64,000 bases of DNA from an uncultured Steroidobacter sp. (GCA_938008435.1 CALLKK010000018.1:1-64000), one strand, 5' to 3'. Shown: positions 54,727 through 64,000, numbered from the stretch's first letter. Notes: generated from the letters alone by a model not told the origin. Made by a program: numbers and translations.

Positions 54727-55018
54727 GCTGGCTCCGTTCGACTAAGAGCGGCGCGTATGCGCTCGCTCGGATCCCCCGCGGGAGCGGCCGGTCGGCACCT
54801 CAACGAGCATGGGCGCTGTTCGCATCGTTCGAGTGAGCGCACCTGGTCGGTGCCGCCGGTGTGCGGTGCATTGTACCGATTTGCGTCGGGTCCGCTCGCA
54901 ATGCGAATAACGCAGACAAATCCGCCGCGGCCGAAACTAAGGTAGGATGACGGGATCGTAGCAACAGGCGACTTGGCAGTGCCCTCGCGGTACTTTCGAT
55001 CGGCACGAATCGAAACGA

Positions 55019-56128
55019 ATGGCCAATGAAGTGAAATCCGGGCGGCGCAAAGGGACGGCGGTCACCATCCACGAGGTGGCGCGGCGCGCGGGTGTCTCGC
55101 CGATGACCGTCTCGCGCGTGATGAACGGCAAGAGCAACGTTCATGAGGCGACGCGCGCCGCCGTGCTGCGCGTCGTGCGCGATCTCAACTACACGCCGAA
55201 TCCCGCGGCGCGCACGCTCGCGGGCGCGCAGGGTATTCGCGTCGCGCTCATCTACGCGAACCCTTCCGCGGCCTATTTGAGCGAGCTGCTCGTCGGTGCC
55301 CTCGACGGCGCGCATCGCAAGGGCGTGCAGCTCGTGCTCGATCGCTGGGGCGATCTGAAGCCGGCCGGCGAAAGGGCGGCGGCGCGCAAGTTGGCGAAGG
55401 GCATCACCGGCGTGCTGTTGCCGCCGCCGCTGTGCGAATCGAAGACCATCTCGGCCGAGTTCGTCGCGGAGAACATCCCGGTCGTCGCGATCGCGGCGGG
55501 CCATTTCCGCGGCGACATCTCCTGTGTGCGCATCGACGATTTCCACGCCGCCAAGGAGATGACCGAGCATTTGCTCAAGGCCGGGCATCGACGCATCGGT
55601 TTCATCAAGGGACATCCGAATCAGACGGCGAGCGCACGGCGTTTCGCCGGCTTCCAGGCGGCCATGGAAGAAGCGGGCATCGGTGTCGATGCAGCGCTCG
55701 TCGAGCAGGGCTACTTCACGTACCGCTCGGGTCTCGATGCTGCCGAAGCGCTGCTCTCGAGGAAGCGCCCGCCGACAGCGATCTTCGCGAGCAACGACGA
55801 TATGGCGGGCGCGGTGGTTTCCATCGCGCATCGTAAAGGCCTCGAAGTGCCCCGCGATCTGTCGGTCGTCGGCTTCGACGATACGCCGATGGCGACGACG
55901 GTGTGGCCGGAGCTCACCACGATTCGCCAGCCGATCGCTGCCATGGCGGAAGCGGCGCTCGAGCTGTTGCTCAAGGACATCCGCCGACGCAAGGAAGACC
56001 AAGAGCCGCTCGTGGTCGACCACGTCGTCGCGCACGAGCTCGTCGTGCGTGGCTCGGTGGCGCCGCCGCATGCCGAGACGCGCACGCAACCTCATTCACG
56101 CATGACTCATGATCGAACATCTACCTAA
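55019..56128 (+). CDS. LacI-family transcriptional regulator
   Basis: The 369-residue product has an N-terminal helix-turn-helix and hinge (TIHEVARRAGVSPMTVSRVMNG near residue 16, ARTLAG hinge) and a periplasmic-binding-type ligand domain. It probably senses a sugar or sugar acid. Its start is divergent from aguA (292 bp), and its end overlaps the next gene by 20 bp. No matching operator was identified. Confidence 0.93.
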   Translation: MANEVKSGRRKGTAVTIHEVARRAGVSPMTVSRVMNGKSNVHEATRAAVLRVVRDLNYTPNPAARTLAGAQGIRVALIYANPSAAYLSELLVGALDGAHRKGVQLVLDRWGDLKPAGERAAARKLAKGITGVLLPPPLCESKTISAEFVAENIPVVAIAAGHFRGDISCVRIDDFHAAKEMTEHLLKAGHRRIGFIKGHPNQTASARRFAGFQAAMEEAGIGVDAALVEQGYFTYRSGLDAAEALLSRKRPPTAIFASNDDMAGAVVSIAHRKGLEVPRDLSVVGFDDTPMATTVWPELTTIRQPIAAMAEAALELLLKDIRRRKEDQEPLVVDHVVAHELVVRGSVAPPHAETRTQPHSRMTHDRTST

Positions 56129-57242
56129 AGATTGGCAGCAAGCGACGCTCGTCGGTCGCTTGCAAACGAATGAAGGTCCCACGCCGATTGTCGTGCATCG
56201 CGGACGTGTCTATGACGTTTCGCGGACGGCGCCGACGGTTGCGCAACTGTTGAATGCTTGGAGCGGCACAGTGCCGAGCGGCAAAGATCTCGGGCCGCTC
56301 GAGTCGCTCGATATCGTGCCGGCGTATGCAGAGGAGCGGCCGACGCGCCTGCTGTCGCCCGTCGATCTGCAATGCATCAAGGCCTGCGGCGTGACCTTCG
56401 CGATCTCGGCGATCGAGCGAGTGATCGAAGAGCGCGCGCGTGGGGATGCTGCCAAGGCGGAGAGCATTCGTGCGGATCTGCGCGAGCGCGTCGGGTCGGA
56501 CATTCGTTCGGTGACGCCGGGGTCGGAAGCGGCCCAGCGCCTCAAGCAGGCGCTCATCGCGGACGGCCTGTGGTCGCAGTATCTGGAAGTCGCGATCGGG
56601 CCGGACGCCGAAGTGTTCACGAAGGCGCCGGTGCTGGCTTCGGTCGGTTGGGGCGACTGGGTCGGCGTGCGTTCGGATTCGGCGTGGAACAATCCCGAGC
56701 CCGAGGTCGTGCTTGCGTGCACGGCGCAAGGGCGCATCGTCGGCGCGACGCTCGGCAACGACGTGAACTTGCGCGACATCGAAGGGCGCAGTGCGCTTCT
56801 GCTCGGTAAGGCGAAGGACAACAACGCTTCGTGCGCGATCGGTCCGTTCATCCGGATGTTCGACGAGCACTTCACGCTCGATCACGTGCGTGAGTGCGTG
56901 GTGCGCCTCGAGATCGAAGGCGAGGACGGCTTCAAGCTCGAAGGTTCGAGCTCGATGTCGCTCATCAGTCGTAGCCCGGAAGAGCTCGTCGCGCAAACCG
57001 TCGGCAAGCACCATCAGTATCCGGACGGTTTCGTGCTGTTCCTCGGCACGATGTTCGCGCCGATCGTCGATCGCGAGGCGAAGGGGCTCGGCTTTACGCA
57101 CAAGCGCAACGACATCGTGCGGGTGTCGACCGAGGTGCTCGGCACGCTCGTGAACAAAGTGACGACGTGCGATGCCGCGCCGCCGTGGCGTTTCGGGATC
57201 AGCGAGCTGATGCGCAATCTCGCGCAGCGAGGTCTGCTGTAA
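56109..57242 (+). CDS. Fumarylacetoacetase-like (AraD1/2-keto-3-deoxypentonate dehydratase) protein
   Basis: The 377-residue product has the FAH C-terminal fold: CGVTFAISAIERVIEER, GDWVGVRSDSAWNNPEPEVVL (metal Glu) and GATLGNDVNLRDIEGRSALL. In pentose pathways relatives (AraD1 type) dehydrate 2-keto-3-deoxypentonate to 2-oxoglutarate semialdehyde. The upstream dehydratase and downstream aldehyde dehydrogenase support that role; a lyase-type reaction is the main alternative. It begins inside the lacI-type gene (20-bp overlap), so they are co-transcribed. Confidence 0.82.
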   Translation: MIEHLPKDWQQATLVGRLQTNEGPTPIVVHRGRVYDVSRTAPTVAQLLNAWSGTVPSGKDLGPLESLDIVPAYAEERPTRLLSPVDLQCIKACGVTFAISAIERVIEERARGDAAKAESIRADLRERVGSDIRSVTPGSEAAQRLKQALIADGLWSQYLEVAIGPDAEVFTKAPVLASVGWGDWVGVRSDSAWNNPEPEVVLACTAQGRIVGATLGNDVNLRDIEGRSALLLGKAKDNNASCAIGPFIRMFDEHFTLDHVRECVVRLEIEGEDGFKLEGSSSMSLISRSPEELVAQTVGKHHQYPDGFVLFLGTMFAPIVDREAKGLGFTHKRNDIVRVSTEVLGTLVNKVTTCDAAPPWRFGISELMRNLAQRGLL

Positions 57243-57342
57243 GGCTTAGATTTGCGGCTGCCGAGCGGTGGGTCGCAACGGCTTACGCTCGGCTGCGGCG
57301 GTCGGTGGAGGGGCGGGCGCGATCCGTGCCGCCCCGTTTTCG

Positions 57343-58101
57343 TCAGATGGATCTGCGCCGCGCGAGCTCCTCGCGCTTGGCAGCAAACTCCGAGCGCGCT
57401 CGTTCGATCGCATCCGTCTCCGTGGCGTTGAGCATCGCGTTGATGACGCGGTCGAGGTGACTGCGCATGGCTGCGCGCGCAGCCTGCGGGTCGCGCGCCT
57501 TGAGCGCTTTCAAGATCTGGCTGTGATCGTCGTAGCGCGGCTGCACGCCGGCATCGCGCGCGCGATCGAACATCTTCATGCACATCGGCGACTTGTAACG
57601 CATGTCCCACAGCGTCTCGACCACGCTCGCGATCGCGGAATTGCGCGTGGCTTCCGCGATGGTGATGTGAAAGTCGCGGTCGGCGCGCTCGCCGACTTCG
57701 CTCGTCGTGTTGGCGCCGAGAATGGCGAGCAAGGATTCGAGCTTCTCGATTTCCTCATCCGTGATGGTGGTTGCGGCGAGCGCGGCGGCTTCGCCTTCGA
57801 ACAGGCGGCGCGCTTCGGTGACCTCGAACGGTCCGATGTCCTGCTCGGTGCTGGTCGACTCGGGCGGTGCGGCTTCCACCACATAGATCCCTGAGCCGCG
57901 ACGCGCTTCCACGATGCCGCGAATCTCGAGCGCAATCATCGCTTCGCGCACCGTCGGACGGCTCACGCCGAATTCCTCGGCCAGCTCGCGCTCGGGCGGC
58001 AGGCGCTCGCCGCGCGGATATTTACCGCTTCGGATCTGGGCCACGATCGCGTTGGCAACACGCTGGTACAGCTTTGGGCTGCCGCCGACTGGGATGTCCA
58101 T
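57343..58101 (-). CDS. GntR-family regulator, FadR subfamily (UxuR/ExuR-like)
   Basis: The 252-residue product has the winged helix at 10-80 (LPPERELAEEFGVSRPTVRE, GIVEARRGSGIYVV) and a C-terminal all-helical FCD ligand domain with metal-binding HIT motif (FHITIAEATRN). UxuR and ExuR regulate hexuronate genes. TGGTCAGGCCA lies 79 bp upstream of its start and recurs near other genes in the locus, which supports self-control. Confidence 0.92.
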   Translation of the reverse strand: MDIPVGGSPKLYQRVANAIVAQIRSGKYPRGERLPPERELAEEFGVSRPTVREAMIALEIRGIVEARRGSGIYVVEAAPPESTSTEQDIGPFEVTEARRLFEGEAAALAATTITDEEIEKLESLLAILGANTTSEVGERADRDFHITIAEATRNSAIASVVETLWDMRYKSPMCMKMFDRARDAGVQPRYDDHSQILKALKARDPQAARAAMRSHLDRVINAMLNATETDAIERARSEFAAKREELARRRSI

Positions 58102-58179
58102 CGATGAGGGTCTGGGTGAGTTGGGCAGGCGGCGATTGTATACGTTGCCTGGTCGCTCAGCGACGCGCCGATCCCTGAG

Positions 58180-58190
58180 TGGTCAGGCCA
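58180..58190. promoter_or_regulatory. Candidate operator upstream of the GntR gene
   Basis: TGGTCAGGCCA, identical to the site at 58298-58308. FadR-subfamily regulators commonly bind TGGT...ACCA-type palindromes. Confidence 0.55.
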
Positions 58191-58263
58191 ACTTTCCCTG
58201 TCCGGGCCAGCGGATGGTGCCGATTTCCTTCCACGACCCGACCATACCGCCAAAGTGAGCCAT

Positions 58264-58292
58264 TTGACACCCCACTACCGGCGTCGCACAAT
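58264..58292 (+). promoter_or_regulatory. Promoter of the TonB receptor gene
   Basis: A perfect -35 TTGACA (58264-58269), 17-bp spacer and CACAAT -10 (58287-58292). Transcription would start near 58299, inside the operator candidate. Confidence 0.65.
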
Positions 58293-58297
58293 GAAAC

Positions 58298-58308
58298 TGG
58301 TCAGGCCA
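58298..58308. promoter_or_regulatory. Candidate operator overlapping the receptor transcription start
   Basis: TGGTCAGGCCA overlaps the predicted start point of the 58264-58292 promoter, a classical repressor position. A partial copy (AGACCTGGCCA, 58319-58329) follows. Confidence 0.6.
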
Positions 58309-58579
58309 CTATCGCGAGAGACCTGGCCAATCGAGGCGAGATTTGCTGACGCCCGTTCGCTGACGGGCCGACAACAAGGCAACGGGATGATCGAGATCGG
58401 GGGGAATCCGCGCGCGTTGGACTGGGCACATCGAGCCGTACTGGCACGGTGTCGCGCCGTCGCGTTCCGACGCTTTCCTCCGATTCGCAGCTGGTTGTGA
58501 GCACGAGCTGTCGGCGGACTCACCGTACGTGAGCCGCGAGAGCTGCGTCGCCGCTCAACTTCGTTCGGGAGGACTCGTC

Positions 58580-61500
58580 GTGACAATTAGAAGACCGCAC
58601 CTCGTGGGGAGCATGGGCCTGATCGGCTTGTGCTTGAGCGCCGTCAGCCTTGCTCAGACGCCTGGGCAGACGGATCTCGAAGAGATCATCGTCACCGGCT
58701 TTCGCCAGAGCTTGCAGAGCTCCACGGAAGCCAAGCGCGAATCGGTCGGATTCACCGACGCGATCTTCGCGGAGGACATCGGCAAGTTCCCGGACACGAA
58801 CATCGCCGAATCCTTCCAGCGCATTCCGGGCATTCAGATCAACCGCGAGATCAGCGGCGAGGGCACGACCGTCGCCATTCGCGGCTTGAACACCAACTTC
58901 ACGAAGGTGCTGCTGAACAATGCGCCCGTGGCGGTCGCTTCGTCGTCGCAGGAGGGCGCGAGCGCCAATCGCGAAGTGCCGCTCGACATGTTCCCGCCCG
59001 AGTTGTTCTCGCAACTGTCGGTCTCGAAGACCTCCTCCGCGGAGATGGTCGAAGGCGGCGCGGCCGGCAGCATCAACATGCGTATGGCACGGCCCTTCGA
59101 CTACGAAGGCGCGCGCCTGACCTATTCGGTCCAAGGCGTCGACAACAGCAACAGCAGCCAGCTGGGTACGCGCGCGTCGTTGATCGCGAGCAATACGTGG
59201 GATCGCTTCGGCGCGCTCTTCGGCGTGACCGCCGTACGCAACAAGATCGCCACCGAAGGCTTCGAGACCGTCGGCTGGGCGAGCATGTCGCTCACGCAGG
59301 ATCAATGCGGCGGGCCGGGTGAGCCGTGCAACACGACGGCCGGCAACGGCCCGCAGACGCCGCCGACGGTTCCGGACAACGCGAGCACGCGCGGCGCCGG
59401 GCTCAATCCGGGCGATGTCATCGACAATGCCTGGCTGCTCGCGCACAACCCGGGTCGCACGATCCAACAGATCGACAATGCGGTCATTCCGCGCCTCGGC
59501 CGCCCGATGTTCGAGGTGGGCGACAAGGATCGCTACAACGCGGTGCTCAGCCTCGAGCTCATGCCGAGCGACTCGCTGCATTTGTACCTCGATTCGATGT
59601 ACGGCAAGCAGGAGAACGAGTTCGACCGCGTCGACATCATGTGGGGCGTGCGCGCGGGCAGCCAGGGCGGCTTCATCATCCCGACGAATCTCGAAGTCGA
59701 TCGCGAGGATTGCAGCAGCGGCTGCGTCGTCACGCGTGGCGTGTTCCCGAACTCGCTGTGGCTGCTCGAGTATCGGCCGTACTTCGAGGACACGAAGTTC
59801 TGGGGCACCAATCCGGGCCTCAACTGGCAGATCAACGACAAGCTCAATCTCGACATCCAAGCGAACTACACCAAGAGCGAGTTCGTGCGCGAGTCGCCCA
59901 CGGTGCTCGTGATCTCCGACGTCACCACGGTCACGTACGCGAACGACGGCGGCATTCCGCAGATCGGCTCGAGCGTGGATATCAACGATCCCGCGAACTT
60001 CCGCTGGATGACGCCGGGCCGCGGCCGCGTGCCGGCATCCGACGACGTCGGCCGCGTGAACCTGCCGATCGAGACGCGCGAGACCGAGACGAGCGGCGCG
60101 CGTTTTGCGCTCACCTGGGGCGATGACACGTTCAACGTGAAGTTCGGTGGCGCCTACGACGACATCTCGCGCGACATTCGAGCGCGCGGTAACGATGCGC
60201 TCTGGCAAGCCGCGGTGTGCGGCGGCAATCCGAGCAACATCGCGCTGCAGCCGAACAGCCAGCCGCCGTGCCGAGGCGAGGACGCCGCGGCGATCACCCC
60301 GGGCGCAGGCGGCTATCCGGAGTACGCAGCGCCGTACGCGGGTTCGCTCGTGACGAACGCAGCGGTGCCGAACTATCTGCGTCCCACCAAGTACGGCTTC
60401 ATCACGGTCGACTGGAATGCCTTCGCGCGCGACACGAACTATGCGCAGTTCCGCGACGCGGCCCCCGAGGCGGGCAGCTTGCCGACCACGGCGAACTGGG
60501 GCTCGATCGAGGAGGAGGCGACTGCGCTGTTCGCGCAGGTGAACGGCGATGTGAACATCGGCGAGCACCGGCTGCGCTACAACGTCGGCGTGCGTTGGGT
60601 GCGTACCGACCAGAGCGTCACGTCGCGTATCACCTCGCCGGATCCTGCGAATGCGACCTTGCCGGACGGCGAGCGTCGGCCCGACATCGCGAGCTACGTG
60701 ACGCTCGACACCAAGTACGAGAACTGGCTGCCGTCCGCGAACCTCGCGTGGAACGTGACGGAGAACGCGATCGTGCGTGCGGGTCTATCGCGCACCATGA
60801 CGCGCGCGAATCCGACCGACATGCTGCTCGGTCTGTCGATCGGCAACGCCGACGTCTCGCAGGTCTCGCTCGGCAATCCGGATCTCGATCCCTATCTCTC
60901 CGACAATATCGACATCGGATTCGAGTACTACACCGGCCGCGAGGGCTACTTCGGCGTGACGGCCTTCCGCAAAGGCATCGAGGGCTTCACCCAGCGTCAA
61001 TCGCGCAACGTCACCTTCGGCGATCTCGCGCAGTACGGCGTGACGCTCGATTCGCTCAGTCAGCAGCAGCGCGATGCGGTGCTCGCGCGCGGCGGCAACA
61101 ATGCCTTCGTCGAGCTGCGTCAGACGGTGAATGCGAGCGGACGGCTGACCATCAACGGCCTCGAGTTCAACTGGGTGCAGCCGCTCGACTTCCTGCTCGA
61201 AGGCACCGCGCTCGACGGCCTGGGCTTCACGGCCAACTACACGATCATCGATCAGAAGGGCGAGGGCGCAGCGCCTGCGATCGCGGTCGGCGTGCCGCCG
61301 GAGAGCTACAACGCCACGCTCTATTACGAGAAGCATGGTGTGACCGCGCGTCTGTCCGTGACGCACAGCCAGGGCTCGCAGCTCACCGGTCCGAACAGCA
61401 ATCAGCAGGGCGTGATCGGCGCGGAGCTCTACGGCGATGACTTCACGCAGTGGGACTTCTCGTCGAGCTTCGACCTCTCGCAGATGTTCGGTCTGTCCTC

Positions 61501-61642
61501 GTGGGTGCCGCAGCTCACGGTGGACGTGATCAACATCACGGAGGAGAAGCGGCGGGTCTACCAGCAGTTCACGAACGCCACGTTCACCGAGTTCGACTCG
61601 GGCCGGACGGTGATGATCGGTCTGCGCGGCAGCTTCCGCTGA
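58580..61642 (+). CDS. TonB-dependent receptor, TIGR01782-like carbohydrate type
   Basis: GTG 58580 after GGGAGGA gives 1,020 residues with signal peptide (GLIGLCLSAVSLAQ). LEEIIVTGFRQSLQSSTEAK with DAIFAEDIGKFPDTNIAESF and IPGIQINREISGEGTTVAIR are hallmarks of the large receptor group from Xanthomonas and Caulobacter that imports plant oligosaccharides. The barrel follows to the end. Context suggests xylo- or glucuronoxylo-oligosaccharides. An upstream in-frame GTG (58529) lacks a signal peptide start. Confidence 0.92.
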   Translation: MTIRRPHLVGSMGLIGLCLSAVSLAQTPGQTDLEEIIVTGFRQSLQSSTEAKRESVGFTDAIFAEDIGKFPDTNIAESFQRIPGIQINREISGEGTTVAIRGLNTNFTKVLLNNAPVAVASSSQEGASANREVPLDMFPPELFSQLSVSKTSSAEMVEGGAAGSINMRMARPFDYEGARLTYSVQGVDNSNSSQLGTRASLIASNTWDRFGALFGVTAVRNKIATEGFETVGWASMSLTQDQCGGPGEPCNTTAGNGPQTPPTVPDNASTRGAGLNPGDVIDNAWLLAHNPGRTIQQIDNAVIPRLGRPMFEVGDKDRYNAVLSLELMPSDSLHLYLDSMYGKQENEFDRVDIMWGVRAGSQGGFIIPTNLEVDREDCSSGCVVTRGVFPNSLWLLEYRPYFEDTKFWGTNPGLNWQINDKLNLDIQANYTKSEFVRESPTVLVISDVTTVTYANDGGIPQIGSSVDINDPANFRWMTPGRGRVPASDDVGRVNLPIETRETETSGARFALTWGDDTFNVKFGGAYDDISRDIRARGNDALWQAAVCGGNPSNIALQPNSQPPCRGEDAAAITPGAGGYPEYAAPYAGSLVTNAAVPNYLRPTKYGFITVDWNAFARDTNYAQFRDAAPEAGSLPTTANWGSIEEEATALFAQVNGDVNIGEHRLRYNVGVRWVRTDQSVTSRITSPDPANATLPDGERRPDIASYVTLDTKYENWLPSANLAWNVTENAIVRAGLSRTMTRANPTDMLLGLSIGNADVSQVSLGNPDLDPYLSDNIDIGFEYYTGREGYFGVTAFRKGIEGFTQRQSRNVTFGDLAQYGVTLDSLSQQQRDAVLARGGNNAFVELRQTVNASGRLTINGLEFNWVQPLDFLLEGTALDGLGFTANYTIIDQKGEGAAPAIAVGVPPESYNATLYYEKHGVTARLSVTHSQGSQLTGPNSNQQGVIGAELYGDDFTQWDFSSSFDLSQMFGLSSWVPQLTVDVINITEEKRRVYQQFTNATFTEFDSGRTVMIGLRGSFR

Positions 61643-61656
61643 TCGTTGCGGGCGCG

Positions 61657-61692
61657 AGGAAGCGGCCGCTTCAAGCGGGCGCGCCGCTTCCT
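61657..61692. terminator. Hairpin between the receptor and LysR genes
   Basis: AGGAAGCGGC (61657-61666) pairs perfectly with GCCGCTTCCT (61683-61692). It starts 15 bp after the receptor stop and overlaps the end of the converging LysR gene. T-run absent. Confidence 0.5.
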
Positions 61693-62651
61693 TCGCGCGG
61701 CGTTTCGGCGCTGCCGTACACCGCTGCGGCGGTCGTGCGCAGCGCTTCCAGCACTTTCAATGCCGCCGGCGAGAGCAGCCGGTCTTTGCGCAGGATGAGC
61801 CCGAACGGCTCCATGCCGCAGGGCACTTCGACCGGCAGGATCGACACCATGCCGTGCTTCGCGTAGTACTCGGCAATGTCGCGCGCGACGATCGCAATGA
61901 AGTCGCTCTCCTGCAGCATCTTCGTGATGAATAGGAGCGAGGCGCTTTCCACCACGACTTGCGGGCGATCGAGTCCTGCTTGCCGGAACATCTGATCGAA
62001 CGGACGGCGCAGCACGCTGCCGGCCGGCGGAATCACCCATTGCGCATGCTCGAGCTGCGCGAGCGTGAGGCTCGGGACCGAGAGGAGGGGATGGTTCGGA
62101 CGGCCGATGATGCTGATCGGTTCGTCCGAGAGTCGTTCGAAGCGCAGCAGCTCGGTGTCGAAGCGGTCGAGCACGCGGCCGATGACCATGTCGAGCTCGC
62201 CGCGTCCGAGGCGTTCGAGCAGGACATCGCTGGTTTCGACGTGCACGGTGATCTGCAGATGCGGCTGTTCGCGTTTGACGAGCGAAATCGCCTGCGGCAC
62301 GACGGACAGGCCCGGTGATGTCACGGTGCCGATGCCCACGCGGCCGAAGCGGCCGGCCTTGAGCGCATCGAGCTCTTCGCCCGCATCCTCGAGCGTCGCG
62401 AGGATCATGCGCGCGTGGCGGATCAAGGACTCGCCGTACCAGGTCGGACGCATGCCGCGCGAATGCCGCTCGAAGAGCTCGACGCCGAGCATGTCTTCGA
62501 GGTCCTTGAGCAGCTTCGAGGCGCCGGGCTGCGCCATGCGCAGGATTTCCGACGCGCGGTGGATATTGCCCTCCTCGGCGAGAGTCACTAGCAAGAGCAG
62601 CTGGCGCGGCTTCAGGCGGGCGCGCAGGTACCAGGGCAGTGGAGTCAGCAT
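61671..62651 (-). CDS. LysR-family regulator, GbpR-like
   Basis: ATG 62651 gives 326 residues. The helix-turn-helix region is in KPRQLLLLVTLAEEGNIHRA with SEILRMAQPGASKLLKDLE, followed by the effector domain. The start LTPLPWYLRARLKPRQ and GMRPTWYGESLIRHAR resemble GbpR, a sugar-responsive LysR protein of Azospirillum and Agrobacterium. It is divergent from the aldehyde dehydrogenase gene and likely controls it. The intergenic 195 bp is AT-rich near TTGCATATGG, a plausible binding area. Confidence 0.9.
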   Translation of the reverse strand: MLTPLPWYLRARLKPRQLLLLVTLAEEGNIHRASEILRMAQPGASKLLKDLEDMLGVELFERHSRGMRPTWYGESLIRHARMILATLEDAGEELDALKAGRFGRVGIGTVTSPGLSVVPQAISLVKREQPHLQITVHVETSDVLLERLGRGELDMVIGRVLDRFDTELLRFERLSDEPISIIGRPNHPLLSVPSLTLAQLEHAQWVIPPAGSVLRRPFDQMFRQAGLDRPQVVVESASLLFITKMLQESDFIAIVARDIAEYYAKHGMVSILPVEVPCGMEPFGLILRKDRLLSPAALKVLEALRTTAAAVYGSAETPREGSGAPA

Positions 62652-62846
62652 GGCGCAGGACGCTCGATAATCTTTTGCATATGGAATCTGCTCCAATCTA
62701 TATTTGTTTGCAATCACTTTTCGGGGACAATCCCGGTTTTCCTGTGGGCCGTTGACTGGCGACGGTCGAGGTCACACAGTGCAACCCTTCCGGCTGAAAT
62801 ATCGTCAACGCGCCGTCCGCGGATGGCGCAGCGTGAGAGCACGAGC

Positions 62847-64000
62847 GTGATTAAAGGACATTTCATCGACGGCAAGTGGCGGACCGGCACGACCGGCAAG
62901 CCCGACATCAATCCTTCTGATCTTTCGGACGTCGTCGACGAGTTCGTCGAGGGCGGCAAGGCGGAGGCCGAAGAGGCCATCGCGGCGGCGAAGGCAGCGT
63001 TCCCTGCGTGGGCGAATGCATCGCCGCAAGTGCGCGCGGACGTGCTGGACAAGGCTGGCACGGAAATCCTCAATCGCCGCGAAGAGCTCGGCAAGCTGCT
63101 GGCCCGCGAAGAGGGGAAGACGCTGCCTGAGGCGATCGGCGAGGTCGTGCGCGCGGGGCACATCTTCAAGTTCTTCGCCGGCGAGGCGCTGCGGCTGAAC
63201 GGCGAAGTGCTGCAGTCCGTGCGTCCTGGGCTCGAAGTGCAGATCTTCCGTCAGCCGCTCGGCGTCATTGGTCTTATCACCCCGTGGAACTTCCCGATCG
63301 CGATTCCCGCGTGGAAGCTGGCGCCCGCACTTGCCTACGGCAACACGGTCGTGATCAAGCCGGCCGATCTCACGCCGGCCTGCGCGTGGACGCTGTTCGA
63401 AATTCTCGAGCGCGCCGGTTTGCCGCAGGGCGTGGCGAATCTCGTCTTCGGTCGCGGCAGCGTCGTGGGTCAGGCGCTCATCGAGTCGCCCGACGTCAAC
63501 GGCATCAGCATCACCGGCTCGGTGACGACGGGCCGCGCGGTGGTGGCGCGCTGCGCGCAGCTCGGCAAGCGCGTGCAGGCCGAGATGGGCGGCAAGAATC
63601 CGATGATCGTGCTCGACGATGCCGATCTCGACGTTGCGGTGAACGCCTCGATCAACGGCGCGTTCTTCTCGACCGGTCAGCGTTGCACGGCTTCTTCGCG
63701 CTTGATCGTGACGGAAGGCATCCACGACCGTTTCGTCGCGGCGATGAAGGAAAAGCTGCTCGCGCTGAAGGTCGGCCATGCGCTCGACCCGCAGACCGAG
63801 ATCGGTCCCGTGGTGGATCAGTCGCAGCTCGAGCGCAACTTGTCGTACCTCGACATCGCGCGGCAGGAAGGCGCGGAAGTCATCGGCGGCGCGCTGGTGG
63901 AGCGTCCGACGAAGGGTTACTTCATGCAGCCTGCGCTGTTCCTCAACACGACGCCCTCGATGCGCGTCAACCGCGAGGAGATCTTCGGTCCGATCGCGTC
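62847..64000 (+). CDS. Aldehyde dehydrogenase, probable 2-oxoglutarate semialdehyde dehydrogenase (3' end cut)
   Basis: The frame is open to the window edge; 384 of about 480 residues are seen. GTG 62847 begins MIKGHFIDGKWRTG. The fold is shown by GLITPWNFPIAIPAWKLAPA (cofactor region), ITGSVTTGRAV, catalytic Glu in QAEMGGKNPMIVLDD and catalytic Cys in GAFFSTGQRCTASSRL. NADP-linked semialdehyde dehydrogenases of this type finish the Weimberg route, making 2-oxoglutarate, which fits its context. Succinate-semialdehyde or similar substrates cannot be excluded. Confidence 0.88.
   Translation, partial: MIKGHFIDGKWRTGTTGKPDINPSDLSDVVDEFVEGGKAEAEEAIAAAKAAFPAWANASPQVRADVLDKAGTEILNRREELGKLLAREEGKTLPEAIGEVVRAGHIFKFFAGEALRLNGEVLQSVRPGLEVQIFRQPLGVIGLITPWNFPIAIPAWKLAPALAYGNTVVIKPADLTPACAWTLFEILERAGLPQGVANLVFGRGSVVGQALIESPDVNGISITGSVTTGRAVVARCAQLGKRVQAEMGGKNPMIVLDDADLDVAVNASINGAFFSTGQRCTASSRLIVTEGIHDRFVAAMKEKLLALKVGHALDPQTEIGPVVDQSQLERNLSYLDIARQEGAEVIGGALVERPTKGYFMQPALFLNTTPSMRVNREEIFGPIA

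Noticed and set aside
58255..58500. 81-codon frame before the carbohydrate receptor
   Set aside because: It runs through the receptor promoter and operator, and has no ribosome-binding site.
58520..60568. 682-codon minus-strand open frame under the receptor gene
   Set aside because: Antisense shadow of the TonB receptor, very rich in Arg, Ala, Val and Asp.

Overview
The window is GC-rich bacterial DNA that reads as a gammaproteobacterial chromosome. Support comes from the S10-spc-alpha ribosomal order, the miaB-phoH-ybeY-corC-lnt cluster, sthA and several TonB-dependent receptors. The receptor types, the plant-polysaccharide genes and a MamK-like actin would fit an environmental lineage near Steroidobacteraceae, Nevskiales or Xanthomonadales. 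That placement is inference. No tRNA, rRNA, insertion sequence, phage or CRISPR array was seen.

Region 1 (1-15482) is the S10-spc-alpha ribosomal superoperon from rpsJ to rplQ, with secY, rpmJ and rpoA, closed by a strong intrinsic terminator. Gene order is standard, but many gaps are 60-150 bp and filled with palindromic elements. A promoter followed by a structured leader of about 280 nt sits between rpsJ and rplC. L17 carries an unusual Lys/Ala/Glu-rich tail.

Region 2 (15500-28100) is mixed: an ApbE flavin transferase next to a TonB receptor, soluble transhydrogenase sthA, mscL, an M24 peptidase, a lipoprotein form of the 2-keto-4-pentenoate hydratase family, a small Ala/Glu-repeat lipoprotein, a GNAT acetyltransferase and uvrA.

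Region 3 (28100-36800) is housekeeping: ssb, miaB, phoH, ybeY, corC, lnt, uppP and a dicarboxylate/amino acid symporter.

Region 4 (36900-44500) is the least ordinary part. A coiled-coil gene reads away from a 655-bp gap. On the other side is a two-gene unit encoding a membrane-anchored periplasmic PGRP/AmpD-type amidase and a MamK-like actin, followed by a polysaccharide-type flippase. A short Cys/Pro-rich protein and a BtuB-like receptor come next.

Region 5 (44600-64000) looks like a glucuronoxylan and pentose catabolic locus. GH67 alpha-glucuronidase releases glucuronate, which an ExuT-like transporter imports; UxaC and a ManD-type mannonate dehydratase act on it. A lactonase, an IlvD/EDD-family sugar-acid dehydratase, an FAH-family protein and an aldehyde dehydrogenase (cut by the window end) match a non-phosphorylating (Weimberg-type) pentose route to 2-oxoglutarate. 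LacI, GntR/FadR and LysR regulators and a TIGR01782-like TonB receptor belong here. A repeated TGGYC-N-GRCCA palindrome precedes the GntR gene, overlaps the predicted start of transcription of the receptor gene, and occurs twice in the dehydratase-transporter gap, which suggests a local regulon.
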